A stretch of 7,432 bases of DNA, taken from contig JAICJJ010000128.1 of assembly GCA_025928535.1 (NCBI GenBank), positions 1 through 7,432 on the forward strand. Direction: 5' to 3'. Below the pieces are notes generated by a model. That model had not been told where the DNA came from. It worked only from the letters and a program-made list of their open reading frames with translations, and made no database searches. Origin of the DNA: Thermomicrobiales bacterium (GTDB taxonomy: Bacteria; Chloroflexota; Chloroflexia; Thermomicrobiales; UBA6265). How positions within the stretch are numbered: position 1 is the stretch's first letter; each line of letters starts with the position of its first letter. Both the position numbers and the translations under genes were made by a program. Positions 5,978-7,432 of the stretch are shown piece by piece.

Positions 5978-6577
5978 GGCGACCCCGAGGCGGTCGGCTT
6001 CGGCTTGCAAGGCGACGATCACCTCGCCGATCAGATCGTCCAGTGGCATGCCGAGCCGTTCGGCGCCGGCGACGATGTCTTCGCGGCTCACCTTGGCGGC
6101 GAACGCCTTGTCTTTCATCTTCTTGCGGACCGACGACGTCTTGACGCCGTGAACGCTCTTGTCCGGACGAACCAGGGCGACGGCGACAACGAAGCCGGAC
6201 AGTTCATCGACCGCGACGAGGGTTTGCTCCATCGGCGAGATCGGCTCGACGCCGCTGTAGTCTGCGTGGCTGAGGATCGCCCGGCAAATCTCTTCGCTCC
6301 AGCCGTTTTCGCGCAGCCAGGCGACGCCGACGAAGGGATGGCCGGTCGGGCTCAGTTCCAGATTCGGGTGCCGTTCGTAATCGAGATCGTGGAGCAGGCC
6401 AACCGCGCTCCAGAGGTCTTCGTCCGCGCCGGAGCGGCGGGCGAAGTGGCGCATGCAGGCGGAAACGGCTTCGCAATGCTTGCGCAGGCTTTCGGATTGG
6501 ACCCAGTCATGCAGGATCGCCCGAGCGCGTTCGGTTCGTTCGCCGGCGGCCGGCTCCATGGTTTCGAGATCGCTCAC
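5957..6577 (-). CDS. HD-domain phosphohydrolase-like protein, function unknown
   Basis: A 206-residue soluble protein with a metal-binding HD domain: His34, the His63-Asp64 pair in GLLHDLDYE (60-68), histidines in GHPFVG (79-84) and SHADYSG (103-109), and Asp124 in VAVDELSGF. This is the H...HD...H...H...D order of the superfamily, whose members hydrolyse phosphate esters, often of nucleotides. The C-terminal part (about 135-197, with SVRKKMKDKAFA and the helix before DRLGV) recurs in a widespread bacterial subgroup of about 190-200 residues with no established substrate, from memory. GTG at 6577 is chosen because GAGGAGG (6591-6585) lies 7 bases upstream. An in-frame start at 6643 would add 22 residues upstream of that site. 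It converges on nagZ with 8 bases between stops and appears to be transcribed alone. Confidence 0.88.
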   Translation of the reverse strand: MSDLETMEPAAGERTERARAILHDWVQSESLRKHCEAVSACMRHFARRSGADEDLWSAVGLLHDLDYERHPNLELSPTGHPFVGVAWLRENGWSEEICRAILSHADYSGVEPISPMEQTLVAVDELSGFVVAVALVRPDKSVHGVKTSSVRKKMKDKAFAAKVSREDIVAGAERLGMPLDDLIGEVIVALQAEADRLGVAGVPVEA

Positions 6578-6605
6578 GAATCGTCCTCCTCGATGTTCGG
6601 CAGGG

Positions 6606-6611
6606 ATGATA
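6606..6611 (-). promoter_or_regulatory. Weak candidate -10 box for the HD-domain gene
   Basis: TATCAT on the leftward strand lies 28 bases before the GTG start, within TTGCTATCATCC. A convincing -35 at standard spacing is absent. The 145-base gap to the next gene upstream (6578-6722) has room for a promoter and shows no other feature I can support. Confidence 0.25.
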
Positions 6612-6722
6612 GCAATGTGAGCCAAGAGTGGCGTCGCCAGCATATCGCCGGCATCGCAGGCCGTGCGCTGAGCATGTTTGATCTGCGTCAGACGGATCCG
6701 TGCGAGGGGACCGGAACGCTGC

Positions 6723-7289
6723 TTACAAGTTGAAGTCGATTGGGAAGCCGATTCGCATGATGAATCGCGCGAATGCCTGAGCTAGATGCTCCCGGTAGGG
6801 TGGACACAGGCGTGCACGATTCTCTTGTCGACTCGCGTGTTCTGCAATGTGATCGAACGGCACCGTGAGAACCTGTCGGAAATTTACGATCCGAGGCGGA
6901 AGCTCGATCTCTCCGACTTGGCAAGGCGGCAACAAATATAGGCTTTCCACTCTGCCACGATGTACCGACTTCAGTCCATCAGGTTTCGCAAGGGCATTGA
7001 TCTTGGAAGCGAGTTGCTCCTGACTGAAGAGCGGACATAACAAGACGTGTTCAACTTTTCCTGCGGCTAGATCGCAGGACTGGGTAAGAATTATGACATC
7101 GTAACTAACAATATCAAAGTCGATATTGTCCCGAGTGATATCGATGTAGGAGGATTTCACGGAAACCGATGGGAAAGCAAAAAGAATATCGCGTTGCTCA
7201 AGCGATCCATCCGCAACTAGCCGGTACCAAGGATAGTCCGACGACTGTTCGTGTTCCGGGCTATCATCGGTCACGTCGCTACTCGTCAA
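6723..7289 (-). CDS. Uncharacterised protein with QSCDL motif, low-GC, probably acquired
   Basis: A 188-residue soluble protein without signal peptide or membrane segments. I know no function for it. Visible features: an acidic N-terminus (1-18), then WYRLVADGSLEQRDILFAFP (21-40), TQSCDL (69-74), LCPLFS (84-89), LYLLPPC (117-123) and a basic, well-ordered end beginning PPYREHLAQAFARF (163-176). From memory, bacterial proteins with QSCDL in the middle and a PPYREHL-x-QAFARF-x-MR-like C-terminus form a recurrent unnamed family, so the gene is probably real and complete. Cysteines 72, 85, 123 and 162 could bind metal, but that is speculation. The first start is TTG at 7289 with GAGG just upstream; GTG at 7274 is an alternative. 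Hand-counted GC is about 51%, far below its neighbours, which suggests horizontal transfer. Confidence 0.75.
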   Translation of the reverse strand: MTSSDVTDDSPEHEQSSDYPWYRLVADGSLEQRDILFAFPSVSVKSSYIDITRDNIDFDIVSYDVIILTQSCDLAAGKVEHVLLCPLFSQEQLASKINALAKPDGLKSVHRGRVESLYLLPPCQVGEIELPPRIVNFRQVLTVPFDHIAEHASRQENRARLCPPYREHLAQAFARFIMRIGFPIDFNL

Positions 7290-7428
7290 AGTCCTCGGGA
7301 ACGATCAAGGGCTCTCCGCGCGCATGCGCATCAAGGGGGCGCAGTTCGCCCGCGGCGCGATGCCTGCAGGATCCCCGGATGGCCCCGCGGTCGGCTCGGT
7401 GCTGCTGCCCAACGACAGCGTGCGGCCG
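7279..7428 (-). pseudogene. Possible 3' remnant of a leftward gene
   Basis: On the leftward strand a frame ends in RGEPLIVPEDFDE and a TAG at 7281-7279, overlapping the TTG start of the low-GC gene by 11 bases, a typical operon arrangement. The last 23 or so codons look protein-like, but codons further upstream do not, and an in-frame stop at 7431-7429 closes the frame with no ATG or GTG inside. It therefore cannot be an intact gene. It is either a remnant cut at about 7345-7360 or a chance frame opposite the rightward reading. The acidic DFDE ending vaguely resembles Phd/YefM antitoxin tails, which is not enough to name it. Confidence 0.25.
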
Positions 7429-7432
7429 TCAT
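7324..7432 (+). CDS. Start of a rightward gene, cut by the window edge
   Basis: From ATG at 7324 an open frame runs to the edge for 36 codons, beginning MRIKGAQFARGAMPAG and continuing through GPAVGSVLLPNDSV. 31 of 36 codons end in G or C, as in the confirmed genes here and unlike the low-GC neighbour. AAGG lies about 13 bases upstream, a long spacing, and a later ATG at 7360 is possible. I do not recognise the family with confidence. It would be divergent from the low-GC gene with only 34 bases between starts. Confidence 0.4.
   Translation, partial: MRIKGAQFARGAMPAGSPDGPAVGSVLLPNDSVRPS

Noticed and set aside
6578..6643. Longer N-terminus for the HD-domain protein, starting at 6643.
   Set aside because: The GAGGAGG 7 bases before GTG 6577 would lie inside the coding region, and the added residues include low-similarity, intergenic-looking sequence.
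7360..7378. A stretch resembling fused cloning-vector polylinker sites (CTGCAG next to GGATCC, then CCCCGG).
   Set aside because: It lacks the intervening polylinker sites, the flanks do not match common vectors, and it reads through in frame in the rightward open frame. A chance match is more likely.

Overview
The window is a piece of a high-GC bacterial chromosome. Hand counts give about 70% GC in a sampled stretch of the NagZ-like gene, and about 51% in one gene near the right edge. Four of the six well-supported starts are non-ATG (GTG or TTG), and most genes have clear purine-rich ribosome binding sites. I cannot place the organism from this sequence alone. The GC content, the Tat-type leader and the dispersed palindromic repeats would suit an uncultured Chloroflexota (Thermomicrobia-like) or similar bacterium, but that is a weak guess.

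Left part (about 1-3162): three genes run leftward, in transcription order a Gfo/Idh/MocA-family oxidoreductase, a PAPS-type sulfotransferase-fold protein, and a PLP-dependent threonine aldolase-like enzyme (ltaE). The sulfotransferase and aldolase genes overlap by 4 bases. A strong hairpin sits in the 92-base gap between the oxidoreductase and the sulfotransferase. The cluster is bracketed by two same-orientation copies of a palindromic repeat, at about 31-91 and 3302-3380.

Middle (3163-3528): a divergent intergenic region of about 366 bases. It holds the better-preserved palindromic repeat, five tandem 8-base units and a candidate -10 box, and no convincing gene.

Centre-right (3529-5948): a rightward two-gene operon of a 12-segment MFS transporter and a Tat-exported GH3 beta-N-acetylglucosaminidase (NagZ-like), overlapping by 4 bases. 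Together they suggest release of amino sugars outside the membrane and uptake, possibly in cell-wall turnover. This pairing is an inference from gene order.

Right part (5957-7432): a leftward HD-domain phosphohydrolase-like gene converges on nagZ with 8 bases between the stops. A leftward gene of much lower GC (6723-7289) follows; it encodes an uncharacterised protein with a QSCDL motif and was probably acquired horizontally. At the edge, high GC returns with the apparent start of a rightward gene (7324 onward), which overlaps a possible remnant of a leftward gene.

No rRNA, tRNA, CRISPR array, insertion sequence or replication origin was seen.
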